From Mycoplasmopsis gallinacea (GTDB taxonomy: Bacteria > Bacillota_I > Bacilli_A > Mycoplasmatales > Metamycoplasmataceae): a stretch of DNA of 64,000 nucleotides. This document shows, piece by piece, positions 21,990-35,800 of the stretch. Position 1 is the stretch's first letter, and every line of letters starts with the position of its first letter. The position numbers and the translations under genes are program-made. Under the pieces are notes generated by a model. The model was not told the origin of the DNA. It did not search any database and worked only from the letters and a program-made list of their open reading frames with translations. Location of the stretch: NCBI RefSeq assembly GCF_900660495.1, contig NZ_LR214950.1, positions 124,001-188,000 of the forward strand. The letters run 5' to 3'.

Positions 21990-22291
21990 ATAATTTTGTT
22001 TTACAATTTTATTTTCAATTATCACTCTGGTTGATGTATAATGTAAAATGTATCTAATATTATTGTTAGATATCTATATAACTGTAATTAAGTTTTTAAC
22101 TTAATATTGCGCGCGGGTTCCATGCGCAAACCTGTTGATACGGTCCTTTATATGTGTATTTTATAGTATCATAACAAAATCCTGAACCCAAAAAGAGACA
22201 AGTGATTGTCTCTTTTTTATTCAAATTTTATTCCTGTATACTAAGTTATATAAAACAACGAGTAACTCTATTATATAGGATTATTCGTTGT
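21990..22291. repeat. Right copy of the 302-bp target duplication
   Basis: Identical to 19843-20144. It duplicates the complete RNA unit. After it, the uninterrupted hairpin arm continues (ttttataaaag), showing the original junction that copy 2 of the IS split. Confidence 0.95.
22049..22218 (+). ncRNA. Candidate structured small RNA, copy 2
   Basis: Exact copy of 19902-20071, including its promoter (TATAAT at 22037-22042) and terminator (22190-22218). It exists because the IS1634-like insertion duplicated its target. Either copy could be expressed. The following 22292-22398 holds only AT-rich spacer. Confidence 0.6.
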
Positions 22292-22399
22292 TTTATAAAA
22301 GTGTAATTCAATAAATAAAAGCTTCTTTTTCTTTAACAGAAAAGCTTCTAACATTTCTTTTGCTCACTTACTTTTGCTATATAGGAAACTTAATATAAA

Positions 22400-22438
22400 A
22401 ATAACGAATATAACTATTTTCTAGTCTTATTCGTTATT
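22400..22438 (-). terminator. Terminator of the methyltransferase/DUF262 operon
   Basis: AATAACGAATA and TATTCGTTATT form an 11-bp stem around a 17-base loop, 21 bp past the stop at 22459. The minus strand provides the T-rich tail. Confidence 0.65.
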
Positions 22439-22458
22439 TAGATTTCAAAAGTGTCAAA

Positions 22459-25401
22459 TTATTTATCAGATTTTCCAAGTGAATAAATATCTTGAATTAA
22501 AGCAATGATTGCTTTATTTCTATTTTCAATTTTTTCTTTAGTTCACTCTTTCTCAATTTTGATAATTTCAATTTTTTCATCATGGTTTTTATATTGATTT
22601 TCAAATAATTCTGGTAATTTATCTAAATATTTATCTTTTACTTCTTTAATTGTGAATTTCACTCCTGCAAAAGACATCATCGATCTTTCCGTATGTTTAT
22701 ATAATTTTTCATATTTCTCAGCAGGAGGATTATTTTTACCTTTGCTGTTTGCCTGCATATTTAAGACAAAACCATTACCAATAGAATCGATTAAATTAGA
22801 GTCTTTTTGTGCTTTTTCTATTTCAGGATCTTTTGAATCTTTTTGTATTTTTCTAGAATAAAAATGCTCTCAGCTTGAATTTTCACTAAATAAATTTAAA
22901 AATTTTGTTAATTCCGAATTATCTTTTAAATAGCTTCAATTTGGAAAATTATTAAAATCATTCATTAAAAAACATTCAACTCTTCTCATAAGCATTATAT
23001 AGTCTTTATTGCTACTTGTAGTTCTTTTAGATGGTTCTGAAAGTCTATTTTCTATATCTTTAGCAAAAGTACTAATTATTTCTTTAAATTTACTTTGCGG
23101 ATTAATTCATTTATAAAGTTCTTCTCTTAAATCTTCAATATTTTCGATATTATCACTACCATCACGATGTTGAATTTTATCAGCTCAACGTTTAACAATA
23201 TCCCTAATTGATTGACCTTCGAAGTAACTTGTTTTTCAAATTCATCTAAATCTTTCGATTTCAAAAAGTCATCTTATAGCTTTATTGAAGTTGATTAAAT
23301 TATCATCTTTAGACGCAAATTCATTAAAACTTATGATGTTAAATTTTTGTAAGATGCTATAAACAATTAAAAATAAAACTGTTGTATCAGCAACTTTAGT
23401 AAGGCACATAAAAGGGAAAACAAAAATTAACATATGTTTATTTGCTTCACTAATTTCTTTAGCAAATACCATTTTCTGTGAATCAAATAATTTCTCTAAT
23501 TCATTAGTATTTTCAGTTAATATGAATTTAAAAATTCAAAGATCTTTTGAAATCACATCTAAAAACTTTTGAAAGTCTCCATTAAATTCTTTGTGTTTAG
23601 TTTCAATGAATTTTTTGAGAATGTAATAAGCTTTATATTCATTATTTCTTTCACTATCACAGTTAAGATTGTGTTTGTAATTAATAAAGTTAGCAAAAAT
23701 TTCAATTTTCTTATCATCTTCGATAGTTTCGTCGTTTTTTACTTTATAAAAATGCTCTGATATATTTTTCTTAAATCTTTTTACACAACCAGGATGATTG
23801 AAAGGGTCTCAAAGTTTATAAATTAATGAATTAATTAAATCAATATTATTTAATCTTTGACTAAGGAGATTCATTTTTTCAAAAATTTTATCTTCATACT
23901 TACTTTGCACAAACATAATGTTGAAATAAAGATTCTCAAGAAAAACCTTAGTTAATTTTTCAATTTTTTCCTTATTAAACCCAATTTTACTATTTAAAAT
24001 GCTTCAAATGTGATCTAAATTATTCTTTATTTTAGATTTAAACTTTTTTTCAATATCAGGTACAAAAACTTTCCTAATTTGGTTAATATCGCTTGAAAAT
24101 AGTGTTTTTAAGTATTGATATGATTCTGATTCTTCATAATCTCTAAGATTCATTCAATGTTTTTTGTTTTTGAACATATCAGCAAAAACTTCAGGAATAA
24201 GAATTTTATGTTCATTATTAACATTATAATGGAGAATCATTTTATATAGTGCATATGAAAACAAAATCAATGTCATTGTTCTTTGTTGTCCATCAACAAT
24301 GTTTAAAGTGTTGTTTATCTGTGAAAATGTTATAGAACCTAAGAAATGTTTTTTATTTTCTTCTTCGATTAAGACTTCAATATCTTCAAATAAAATATCA
24401 ATTAATCTTTCATTTCAAGAATAATTTCTTTGATATAAAGGTAAGAATATTTCGTTTTTTATAGTAGAAAAATGAAGTAAATAGTTTAAATTGAACACAA
24501 AAGATTTAAATGGCGTATTATCATCAACTATATTTGAAGAACTATCTAAATTTCCATTGAATTCATAAAAACCATTTGTATAACCTAATTTATCAGGAGC
24601 GAAACTAGAATAATCAAAATGTAGTATTTCTTGATCTTTTTGTTTTTCTTTTATCCCTAATGCTGTGATAAATTTATCTAAAATTAATTTCGTATTAAAC
24701 GGATTTTTTCCAGTCCAAATATAATTACAAAATTCACCTCAACGCTTTATTACATTTGCAGATCTATTTTTCTTGTTTAAATATTCATTAATTAAATTGT
24801 AGTAAGTATCTCCGAAATTCTCTATAAAGTTTTTACTAAGTGATAAAAGAATTGAATTCATTCAATTACTATCACTTATATCATAAAAAATTTCTCTTTG
24901 ATTATTAGTTAAATAACTTACAAATTCCACTTGTTTTGATTTAGTTTCCTTTTTCTTAGCATTGTAATCATTAATGATATCTATATAACGATTTAATTTA
25001 TTGGTGATTTTTTTAAAAATATATTCTCTAGTTGTATTTTCTCAATTCGAAATTGGATCGTCCTTTAATTTTTCGATAAATTCGTTTTTTAAATAAAAAA
25101 TGGCTGGTTCATTATCTTTTGAATTTGTCTCTAAAATGTCACAAATTTTTAAAAATTGCACAACTTGGTTTAAAGTGCTCTCTGATAAGTCTTTCTTGTA
25201 AAATTCAAACTCTTCTTCAGTGCCATCTTTATAAACAATTGCATTTATTGTTAAATGACTTATTAAATCTCCATTTATATAATCATTTGAAATATGAGGG
25301 TTGTGAAGTCATTTTAAAATCGCATTGTCGAAATATCCTTGTACATTTGTACCGATATCTCAAATTTCAGTTAAGAACTTTTCTTTACTTTTTTTCGCCA
25401 T
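22459..25401 (-). CDS. DUF262-DUF1524 (GmrSD-like) nuclease-type protein with long N-terminal extension (980 aa)
   Basis: The frame is open from ATG 25401 to TAA 22459. Residues about 1-320 match nothing I recognise. The DUF262 core then begins with EIFLPLYQRNYSW, HFLGSITF and IVDGQQRTMTL (D370-R374), the ParB-like NTP-binding motif of this family. A long helical middle follows. Near the C-terminus WEHFYSRK (E845-H846) and DSIGNGFVLNMQANSKGKN resemble the HNH-type DUF1524 motif, although the usual Pro after EH is not there. Proteins of this build (GmrSD, SspE) cut modified or foreign DNA using NTP. The gene overlaps the end of the DNA methyltransferase gene by 17 nt, so both are one operon: most likely a restriction or defence pair. 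Confidence 0.85.
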
Positions 25402-26644
25402 TTTTATCCCCTTTATTATTTAATACATGAATATTTCAAATTGCTTCAAAAATTCTTTTTAACACATTTACATCAATTGAATTTCCTGCTTGTCTTCATA
25501 ATGCTTCTTTAGTTAAAATTCCGCTATTTATAAATGGTTTTAGCTTGTCAAAATCCTTATCTTCAAATCCCATAATTTTGTAACTTTCTCTTGGTGAAAC
25601 GAACCTATAGTCTAGCTTTTTAGGGTTATTTGCTTTTAAATTTAAATATCCAACATTTGGAATTCGATCTTGCTTAGTAGTTAGTGTATTAATGGTGTAT
25701 TTGTTTTTATGTGCAAATTTTAGGTCATTGAGATTTCTTCCTTCCTTAATCATTCTGACTCTAGAAGGCGTGTTATTAACTAAATAATTATTTAATTCTT
25801 CAAGGTTTTTATTATTTAAATCAAAGATTTTATGATACTCTTTTTTTCTTTGCTCTAAAGTAGTTAATTTATGCTTGATACCTAAAGAAAGCAAGTATTC
25901 TTTATATTGATCATCATTTTTAAAAGGGGTTTTAATGCTTTTAAGCACGCTAATAGCAAATACCCTTTCTCTTTTTTGGAGCGACCCAAAATCATTAGCA
26001 TTAAAAACTGCTGTGAAAGTTTTATAACCTAATTTTTTCAATTCCTCTTTTCATTGCTCATATTCAGCATGGTATTGATTAACTAAGTTTTTAACGTTTT
26101 CTAAAAGTAAATATTTAGGTTTATTTTTAACTTGCTTTAAAATCTTTCCAATTTGTCACACCAAATGACTTGTGCTTGAATCATCATTAATCCCTTTAGA
26201 ACGCCCCATATTAGCTACCGAAAGCCCTTGACAAGGGAATGAATAAGTAAGTAGATCAATTTCATGCAAATCTAAAACTTCCCCTGAGACAGCATTAATG
26301 TCAGGGAAATTGTTATTTAAAGAGTTTGCTACAACTAATGCCTTCTTAGTTTTAATTGGTAATCTTTTAATGTATTTTATAGGAGTTTTAGAGTTGCTGC
26401 TAAAAATCCTTTGTGATAAATACTCATCAATTTTTGCTTCAGAATCAAACTTATTTTTGCATATTTTTTCAATTTTTGCTTCACTTAAGCCATTATGAAT
26501 TGATGCATAAGAAATAATCGCTCTTATATCTCAATCTGATGTGGCTACTACTTCAAATTCACTCTTTATTTGCTTGTTAACTCACGAAATGCTTTTGTGC
26601 TGAGCACCTATACCAGCGAAAGCTTCAAAGACTTTAATTTTCAT
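25385..26644 (-). CDS. DNA (cytosine-5) methyltransferase (419 aa)
   Basis: All key blocks of the C5-methyltransferase family are visible in order: motif I FEAFAGIGAQ (residues 6-15, SAM binding), motif IV YSFPCQGLS with catalytic Cys138, motif VI LLENVKN, motif VIII GSLQKRERVF, and motif X QAGNSIDVNVL near the C-terminus. The target-recognition region lies between VIII and X. Target sequence is not predictable by eye. ATG at 26644 has no clear ribosome site; TATAAT sits directly against it. The stop at 25385 lies inside the downstream DUF262 gene, so the nuclease-type partner is probably translated by coupling. The pair suggests self-protection of host DNA. Confidence 0.95.
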
Positions 26645-26660
26645 ATTATAGGAATAGACA

Positions 26661-26691
26661 AAAAAGCTGAATGCTAAGCACTCAACTTTTT
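26661..26691. other. 31-base hairpin between the methyltransferase and the giant surface gene
   Basis: AAAAAGCTGAATGCT pairs with AGCACTCAACTTTTT (two mismatches) with T runs on both strands. It lies 17 bp upstream of the methyltransferase start and 138 bp upstream of the surface gene. It resembles a terminator, but no gene ends here, so it may be an operator, attenuator or relic. Confidence 0.55.
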
Positions 26692-26768
26692 CGTATTTTT
26701 AAATGAATTAACAAAATGAAAAAGTGGATTTAAATCGAAATTATTATGCAAATAAGTTAAAGTGTGGT

Positions 26769-26805
<37 letters not shown>

Positions 26806-26828
26806 TATATATAGAATAGGAGATATGT

Positions 26829-29800
26829 ATGAAAAATAAAGCATTAAAAAGGAGTCTTTTAATTGTACCTGCATCAGTACCATTAATAGGACTTGTTTTG
26901 CCTCTTTCAATGAACACAAGTTCAAACAATGTGTCAATTGAAACTAGTTCAGGCGCTAGTTGAACTTTTGATCAAGTTAATATTAATGTGCAAGACAATA
27001 TTTGAAAGAACTATAATTCACTTCAAACTTCAAATCATAATGCCAGATATGCCCCATATAGATATATAAATATTTTTAATTCAAACGGTAATTTGAATTT
27101 TAATGACGAAAATTCTAATTGACAATATAGAGCAGTTGGAGATTCATGATTTAGATTATTTGATGCCTCAAATCCAGGTTTCCCAAACAATGTAAATGTT
27201 TCTGATTGAACAGGAAGTGGTTACGCAACAGAAAGCGGAACACTTTATTCTTGACAAGTAGATGGTTTTAGTAATCAAAATGTAGATTATGGACCATGGT
27301 GAAATGGAAATGGATATAATCCAGGTGCCGATACCAAAAGATTTAAAATAGGTTATAACTTAGTTAATAAACCATTACATGGTTCTGCGACTCATGGTGC
27401 GCAATCAACATTCTACACAGGAGCATTTTATTTTTCAAATGATATGAAATTAGCAAGTGATATTAAAATTCACTTGTATATTAAAGTTGATGATAGAAAT
27501 AATTCAACTGTTTTAAAACAAAAAACTTATACTATCAAATTAAAAGAAGAAAAAAATGCTACCTTATCTGATTATGATATTTCGCCTTGAATTGGAAAAG
27601 TACAAAAAGTGAATAAAGATTCTCTTCAAGCTTCTAAAAATGGAGATAGTTTAGAAGCATGATTAACTAATTACGCATACTTACCTTATTACCAAAATAC
27701 TCCATCATCATATACAAGTGGTTTAAGTTCAGATTTGCTCCAGAAAAAAAGAACTTGAGATAATTACAAAACATCAGATAAACATAACGGAATGTATGAT
27801 ATTTTAGTATCTACTCCAACCAATATGTCAGATATTAGATCAAATGGATTTAAATTATCAGAAAATAGTGGTACTTGAACAAATTTTGGTTTATATCAAA
27901 AAAACCTTATTAGTAATGCGAGACCAGCAAATATTATATACAACAATCAAGGTGGTTTATTTGTCTTCAATATTGAAATGAATAAAAAGCTTGATTATTT
28001 AGTTGCCGGAGCAGTAGCAGAAGTAGAATTTGAGCCATATAATGATGTAGCTAACCCAAGTAATACAACGTTTTTTGGAAACACTGGATCATCAACAGGT
28101 AGAAAATCTTTCTTTGGATCAGCAGAATATCGTGAAAAAAATGATGATGGTGATCAAAGAATTGTTTCTGGATTTTGAAAAATAGCTGACAGATCTGAAT
28201 CTCAACTTAAAAAATTCTACACTTTAGAAACTATTGATTCAGCACTTGGTTCTGATATTTATAATCCAAATAGTGATGCATTTCCAGCCACAACTTTAAG
28301 AATTACTGAAAATGGAAATTCAAATATTAATTATGACATTTCTAAAAATAGAATTAATAGAAACAAAAAAACAATTAGTACAAAAAGTATTTATCAAGAT
28401 ACAAAAGCAGTAAAGAACACAAATGCTTTACGGTTAAAAAGTACAATTTCTAGTGCAGATGCTAAAAAATGAAAAGTAAAAAGCGGTAGCTCATTAACAT
28501 CAACTCCATTATCATCAAGTAGATTTGATAGTAATGGTATTGAATTTAGTCCAATTGTTTATACATATACCGATCTTGAATTAGCTAAAAGATATGTTGA
28601 TGCTAAACAATGATTAAATAAAGGACAAAAAGATTATTTAAAAATATTATTAGATAATGAATCAGGATTTACTGCAAGTAATCAATATTCAAAAAGTGCT
28701 CTTTTAACTGAATGAAAAGCTAAAATTGATACTCTTGATAAGCAACAAAAAGCAATTGAAGAAAAATATAAAGAGATTCGTGATTTTCCTCTTAGTAATA
28801 ATGTTTATGATTCAAGTTACAATGCAAATATAACTAATAAAATTATTTATGCTTTAGCTACTCAATCATCTAAAAACTCTTTAGATTCAGTAATAAGCAG
28901 AAATATTAACAAAATTAATTTCCGTTCAAGTGAATACAATACCGAATCTGGTGCAATTGATAGAACTACTTCTACAGAATATTCAATTTCTAGTCCAAGC
29001 GGTGCATCATATAATAGTTTAAAAACTTCAATGGATGCAGTTTACAATGCACTTGACAATAATTTCACTGCTGTAAAAAATAGTGGTAAAACTGAAATTG
29101 AAAAATATTTTGCAAGAGTAGCACAATATCCAATTACTGAACAAAATTCTTCAACTTATAGCGGAAATTATAATAAAGCTAAAAACCTTATTATTAAGAC
29201 AATTAAAGCTCAAGTTAAAAACCTTAGTTCAAAAAGCGAACTAAATCCATTTGTTAATTTAGATGCTACAAATAAGAAAATTAATGCAATTATTGATTTA
29301 ATAAGTAAAGTTAATAAATTAAATAATCACAAAAATTCAGTTAAGTCACAAATTGAAACTTATAAACAACCACAAAATGACTTTAATAATTTAGGTTCTT
29401 TTGAGTTTGCAAGTTCTACAAGTCAGATTGATTTAAAAGCTCTTGATACATTTGATAAAAACTTAACAAATGCTTCTGATAAAACTATTCAAAATATTTT
29501 TGCATCAACTGCTATTCTTACTAAGTTTTATAATGATAATAATGAAATTTTTGCTCAACAATGAATAGAAAAAGCAAAAGGTCTTGACGGTGCAATTAAT
29601 GAATTTGATACCGAAATAGATAAATTTAATTATTTATACGCAAATCAAAAATCAAGTGCTAAAAACGCTTTACAAAGTGCTTTAAGTTCAAACAAGATTT
29701 TTACTTATAATGAAAATACAGCTACACTTAGTGTAAATAATGAATTTATTAAAAAAATAAATGATCAAATGACTAGTGCTTTTGCAACAGCAAAAACAAC

Positions 29801-32800
29801 AGCTAAAAATCAAATTTCAGCATTAGATGAATTAACAGAAACAGAAAAAACTCAAGTTAAACAAGAAATAGACAATGCCACTCTTTACAAAGACAATTAT
29901 GATGCAAATCAACCATTTGCTGACAAAATTTTAATAGGTTCAGATAAAAATATTAAAATAATTGTAGATAAATGAACTGATATTAATAATGAAAGAGCCA
30001 GAACCAGAATTAAAGACTATACTGCTACTTTTGATTATCCAAATAAAAATATTGAACCTACAACTGCTCAACAAAACTTAGTTTCTCAACAAAGTATTTC
30101 TCCTGATGCAAACGGTTTAGAAACTGAAATTATTTCTATTAACGGTAATAATGACACTGGAACTTTAACTGTTACTTATAGGATAGTAAAATCAAGTGAT
30201 AAAACTAATGTTTATACTCAAAATAAAACCTTTGATATTACTGGTTTTGCTAATGAACAAAATCAAAAAGATGCGGCAAAAAAAGCAATTGATAATTATA
30301 AATATTTAAATGATGCACAAAAAACAGCACTTAAAAATGAAATTGATCAAGCTAATCTAGATCAATTAGATCAAATTGCACAAAATGCAAGTGATTTAAA
30401 TGATGCAATGAAAGCTTATAATGATGCAACTAATAATATTGAAACAATTAAACAAAGTACAGATTATACTCAAGCAGATAATCAAAATGCATTAGATAAT
30501 GCTGTAAATCAACAAAAAACTGATGTTAATAAGACTCAAGGATCTAATTTATCATTACAAGAAGTTAAAAATAGAACTAAAGCAATTCAAAATGCAATTA
30601 GCAATTTAAATGGTGATGAAAGATTACAAAAAGCTAAAGATGATGCAATAGCTAAAATTAATTCTGATTATTCATCATTAACTGATAAACAAAAAGAAAA
30701 AGCAATTGCTTTAATTAATGAACAAACAACAATTGATGGTGTTACTAGTCAAGATGGAATTAATAGTGCATTAAATTCATCAATGAAAACCTTACGTGAT
30801 TACATAGAAAATCAAAATAATGTAACAGCAGGTAATAATTATACTTATACCACTAACGCTTTAAGAGAAGCCTATGATGGTAATCCAACTAAAGATGGTA
30901 ATCAAAAAGGCGGAGTAATTAAAGAAGCTGAAGATTTATTAGATGCTTTAAATACTGACAATAATGATAATTTAATGAATAAATCTAATATTGATTTATT
31001 AAATAACAAAATTCAAACTGCAATTAATAATTTAAATGGTCAACAACGTTATGAGAAAGAATTAGCAAGATTAAATGATTTATCTCTTGCTTTAGCTAAA
31101 GTTAAAGATGCAAATCAAGCTACAGATACAGCAAGTGAAGTTGACACTAATGAAGTTGAATTCATTGCTTCAACTATGCCTGAAAATGTAACTACTGTTG
31201 ATTTAGTTATTTCAAATACAAATGAAGTAACAGGTAAATTAGACTTAAGTTACAAATATCAATCAACTAAAGAAAATCTTGAAACCGTTAAGTCAACTAA
31301 AGTTTATACATTAAATAACAATAATGCTTTAAGTACTCTAACAGAAGAAGTGAGATTAAATAATTTAATTGATAATGATAGTGTTGCAAAAACTATTTCA
31401 TTTAATGGTAATAATCAAAATCAAGTAGCTGTTGAAGAAGTAAATACTTCTAGCTTTATAGGAACAATCGATCCTACAAACGAAGCTGAAATTGTAATTG
31501 AATCAGTGGAAGAAGATCCAAATGATCCGCACGCTGTGCTTGTAACTTACAAATTGCAATCGACTAAAGATAATTTAGGTGATCAAACAGTTGTTTCAAA
31601 AACTAAACAAGTTAAAATTGACGGCTTTATGAGCAACAAAGAAAAAGAGCAACAAACAATTAATACTTATACAAGCGCTAACTTTGTAGGAACTCCAGAT
31701 AGCAAAAAATTAGCTTCATCATTTGTTGCATCACCACGTAATGTTAATATTACTTTTGCAACAAATGATAATGCAAATCATACAAATGAAACTATTGAAA
31801 TTCAATCAGTTAAATCATGAGATGATGTTAATGGTACATTAACTGCTGTTTTTGTAGTTAAAAGCAATAAACATGGTGAAGAATTAACTTCTACAAATAA
31901 AGAAATTACTATTACTGGTTATTTCACAGAAGAACAAAGATTAAATAATTTAATTGACAATAAAGACAAAGAATTTAACTTTAGTGGCACAAAAGCTAAA
32001 GATAAAACTACTGTTGATGAAGTTACTAAAGATAATCTTTCAGGTTATTTAGCAGAACAATTAAATGGTCAATTAACTAATATTAATAATCAAAATAATG
32101 TTGAATTAGTAATTGATGAAATTACTAAGAAAAATCCGGATGGAACTATTACTTTTAATTATCACTTAAAATCAACTAGAAGTGATATTCAAAACAACAC
32201 TGTAGTTTCTAAAACTTTAAGTGCTACAATGTCTGGATTCCAAAGTAATTTAGATCGTGAAAAAGCTGATTTAGATGCCAAAACTAATGATGATCTTAAT
32301 GTAGTTATTGATAAAACTCAAATGGCTTCAAGTTTCAGTCCAGATCAAATTCAATTAAATCCTAAAGATAATATTATTAGTGTTGTTGATAAAACAATTA
32401 CAGGTTACAATGATGTAATTGGATCAATTAAACTTACTTATAAACTAAAAAGTAATAAAAATGGTCAAGATGTTTATTCTGAACCAAAAGAAATTATTAT
32501 TACTGGACTTAAAACTGAAGCTCAAAGATTAAATGAACTTTTAAATAACTTAGTTGAAGGTGATATTACTTTCAACGGAACTAAAAATAATCAATTACCT
32601 TCAGTTAGTCCAGCTAATGATAAAGCTAATTATTCATACGATGAAACTAAACAAAACACAAATAAAGCTAGTGCATTTATTAATTCAATTACACCAGATG
32701 ATTCAACTGGTCAAAATACTTTAAACTTAAAATTAGTGACAACTAAAACTCAAGATGAATTAATTTCAAATTGAAATGTAACTAATTATGAAGCACCAGA

Positions 32801-35800
32801 AAGTCAAAGCAAAGACTTAGTAATTACTGGTTTCAGAACACAAGCTCAACAAAACAAAATTGATCAAGATGCTGAAAAAGCAAGATTAACTAATTTAGTT
32901 GCTAATGCACAAATTACTTATCCAAATGGTGATCAAATTTTAGCTTCAAGTTCAGTAGTTAGTGCAATACATAAAGTTATCAATTCAACAGATAATAATG
33001 CTGAAATTATTATTCAAAATATTACTGATCAAAATGACTTAAATGGTTCAATTACAGTGGCTTATGTAATTCATAGTACTAAAGGTGGTATTTACGAAAA
33101 TGTAAACACTGATGTACAAACTGTTGTTTTAAACAACTTTAAAACTGAGCAACAAAGATTGGATGCTTTATTCTTAAATAAAGTTGCTACAGCTTCATTG
33201 ACTGGTATTGACACTGCAAACTACAGACAATATTTACCAGAAGAAGTTTTAGATCATTTAACTTTAGCTGTTGCTGATTTAGAAAATGCTAGGGTAGAAA
33301 TTGTTTCAAAAACACCAAATAATCAAACTAATAGCATTGATTATAAATATCGTTTAGTTTCAACTAGAGGAATGGTTAGTGGCCATGATCTGAATACTGT
33401 TACATCAACAGAAACTAAATCAGGATCATTAGTTGGCTTTAAAACTTTAGCACAAGCTGAAAAAGAAAGACTAGATAAGCTTAATCCAAATGCAACTGAT
33501 GATGGTTATACTCATACAATTGATTACTCAAATAGAAATCAAATTCTTGCTTCAAAAGTGCAAATTAGCGATCAAAATTGAACTTGAAGTGTAGAACCAA
33601 ATACTGATCATACTTTTAGCGACCAAAAAATCATTGCTTATGATGATATTACTGGTAAATTAAGAGTAAGATACAAATTGCAATCAACTAAATCAGGTTT
33701 ATCTGATGTTAAATCAGAATATAAATATGCAACCTTAACAGGTTATAAAACTGAATTAACCAGATTGAATGATTTAGTAAAACAAGCTAATCAACCAGTT
33801 GCTATAACTGCAAAAGATGAAGCTAAAAAAGATGGAACAGATCAGAAAAAAGCTTCACAATTAACTTCTGATGATTTCAATGCTACCTTAACAGAATACG
33901 GGCAAAATGAAAATGTTAAAATTGAAACAATTTTAGACACTCAAAATGCTAACAATGAAACTGGAACAATTCAATTAGGTTATAAATTAATTTCTACACG
34001 TCCATTAACTGGTACAGATGGTTTAATTTCAGGAACTTGAGATGATACGCCTCAAGAAGCACCTACAATTAAATCTGAAACTTCAAATCCATTATCAAGT
34101 TTTGATGGTTATGTAACTAATAATGATGAAGAAGAAAATAGAATTGAAAGATTAATTGCTAATTTAGTAATTGATTATCCAGGTAAAGAACAATGATTAC
34201 CTCTTTATAATCAAACAAATGTTATTCCTTCTGGAGTACAAGTAAAATTAAGTAATAATCGTGAATTAAATGCCGAAGGTATTTCAATCAAAGAAAATTC
34301 AATGAAAATTGTTACTCGTGATGATAGAAAAGGTGAAATCACTGTTAGTTATACTTTAGTTTCAAATTCAAGACAAGATGTTGAAGTTGAAATTAATCAA
34401 ACTAGAAGTAAAAATGCTAATACTATTACAGGTTTCAAAACCGAATTACAAAGATTGGATGAATTAACTTATAGTTGAGAAAATGCAATCCAAAACAAAT
34501 CAACTATCAGTCCATCTGATGTTGATTTAAGTAATATTACTCCAGTTTCAACTAACGATGATCAAGCTAAAGATGTTGTAATTACAAGTTTTGATGATAG
34601 AACAGGAACTTTAAATGTTCAATACAACATTTACTCAAAACGTACTGATTTAACTGATATTCATGTAGTTAATAAAGCTGCACAAATAACTGGTTTACAA
34701 ACTGAATTACAAAGATTAAATGCTTTAATTGTTAATGATCAAGTATCTAAAACAATTAATTATGTACCAAATGATAAAACACAAATCAAAGCAAGTTCAT
34801 TAGTTGCCAAAAAAGCTGAAGTACTTGCAAATAATGATAATTCATACTTTACAACCTTAATTCAAGATCCAGCTACTTCAAAAGCAAAAATTATTATTAA
34901 AGATATTACTTCTGATGATGAAACTGGACAATTAACTGTTAAATATGTATTGCAGTCAACCAAAGATAATTTAACTGATATTGATTCAGATACTGAAAAT
35001 ACAGTTGAAATTTCTGGTTTCTTAAGTAATTTACAAGAAGCTAAAAATAATTTAAAAGCTAAAATTGATGAATTAGTGCAAAATAATAAATTAACTAGCG
35101 AACAAGCTCAAGCACTTAAAGATAAAATTGATAGCAATGAAACTGATTCTATTGATAAAGTTAACAAAATCGAATTAGAAGCAGATAAACAAGTTTTAGT
35201 TAATGAGGTGGAAAAAGATTTTGTTCACTTAAACAAAGCTCAATTAGCTGATGTGATTAACAAAATTAATGAAGCTGCAACTCTTGAAGAGGCAAAAACA
35301 CAAAAAGCTGCAGGTCAAACCTTAGATGATAAAATGGCTAAATTAGATGAAATAGTTAAAAACTATGAAGCTAAAAAACAATTAGATAAATATACCTATG
35401 CTTCAGAAACACCTAAAAATGCTTTTGACAAAGTAATTGAAGATGCTAAAAAATTATTAGATAAAACTAATGCTACCGATTTAGGTACAGATAATTTAGA
35501 TAATTGAATTGGCAACGAGGAAACTAACACTAAAGGTGAAATTCAAACTAAATATGAAGCTTTAGATGGTGATATTCAAAAAGCTATTGAAGAAGTAACT
35601 GATAATGAATACTTATCTCCAAAACAAAAAGAAGATTTAATTAATAAACTTAATTCATTAGATCCTAATACTTTAGAAAAAGCTAATGATGATGGTACTA
35701 AATTAACTTTAAACGATATTAAAGATGAAATTGCTCAAATTGAAGCTCTTAAAAAAGAAGCAATTAATCGGATTAAAGCATATGAAAACTTGAATCCACA

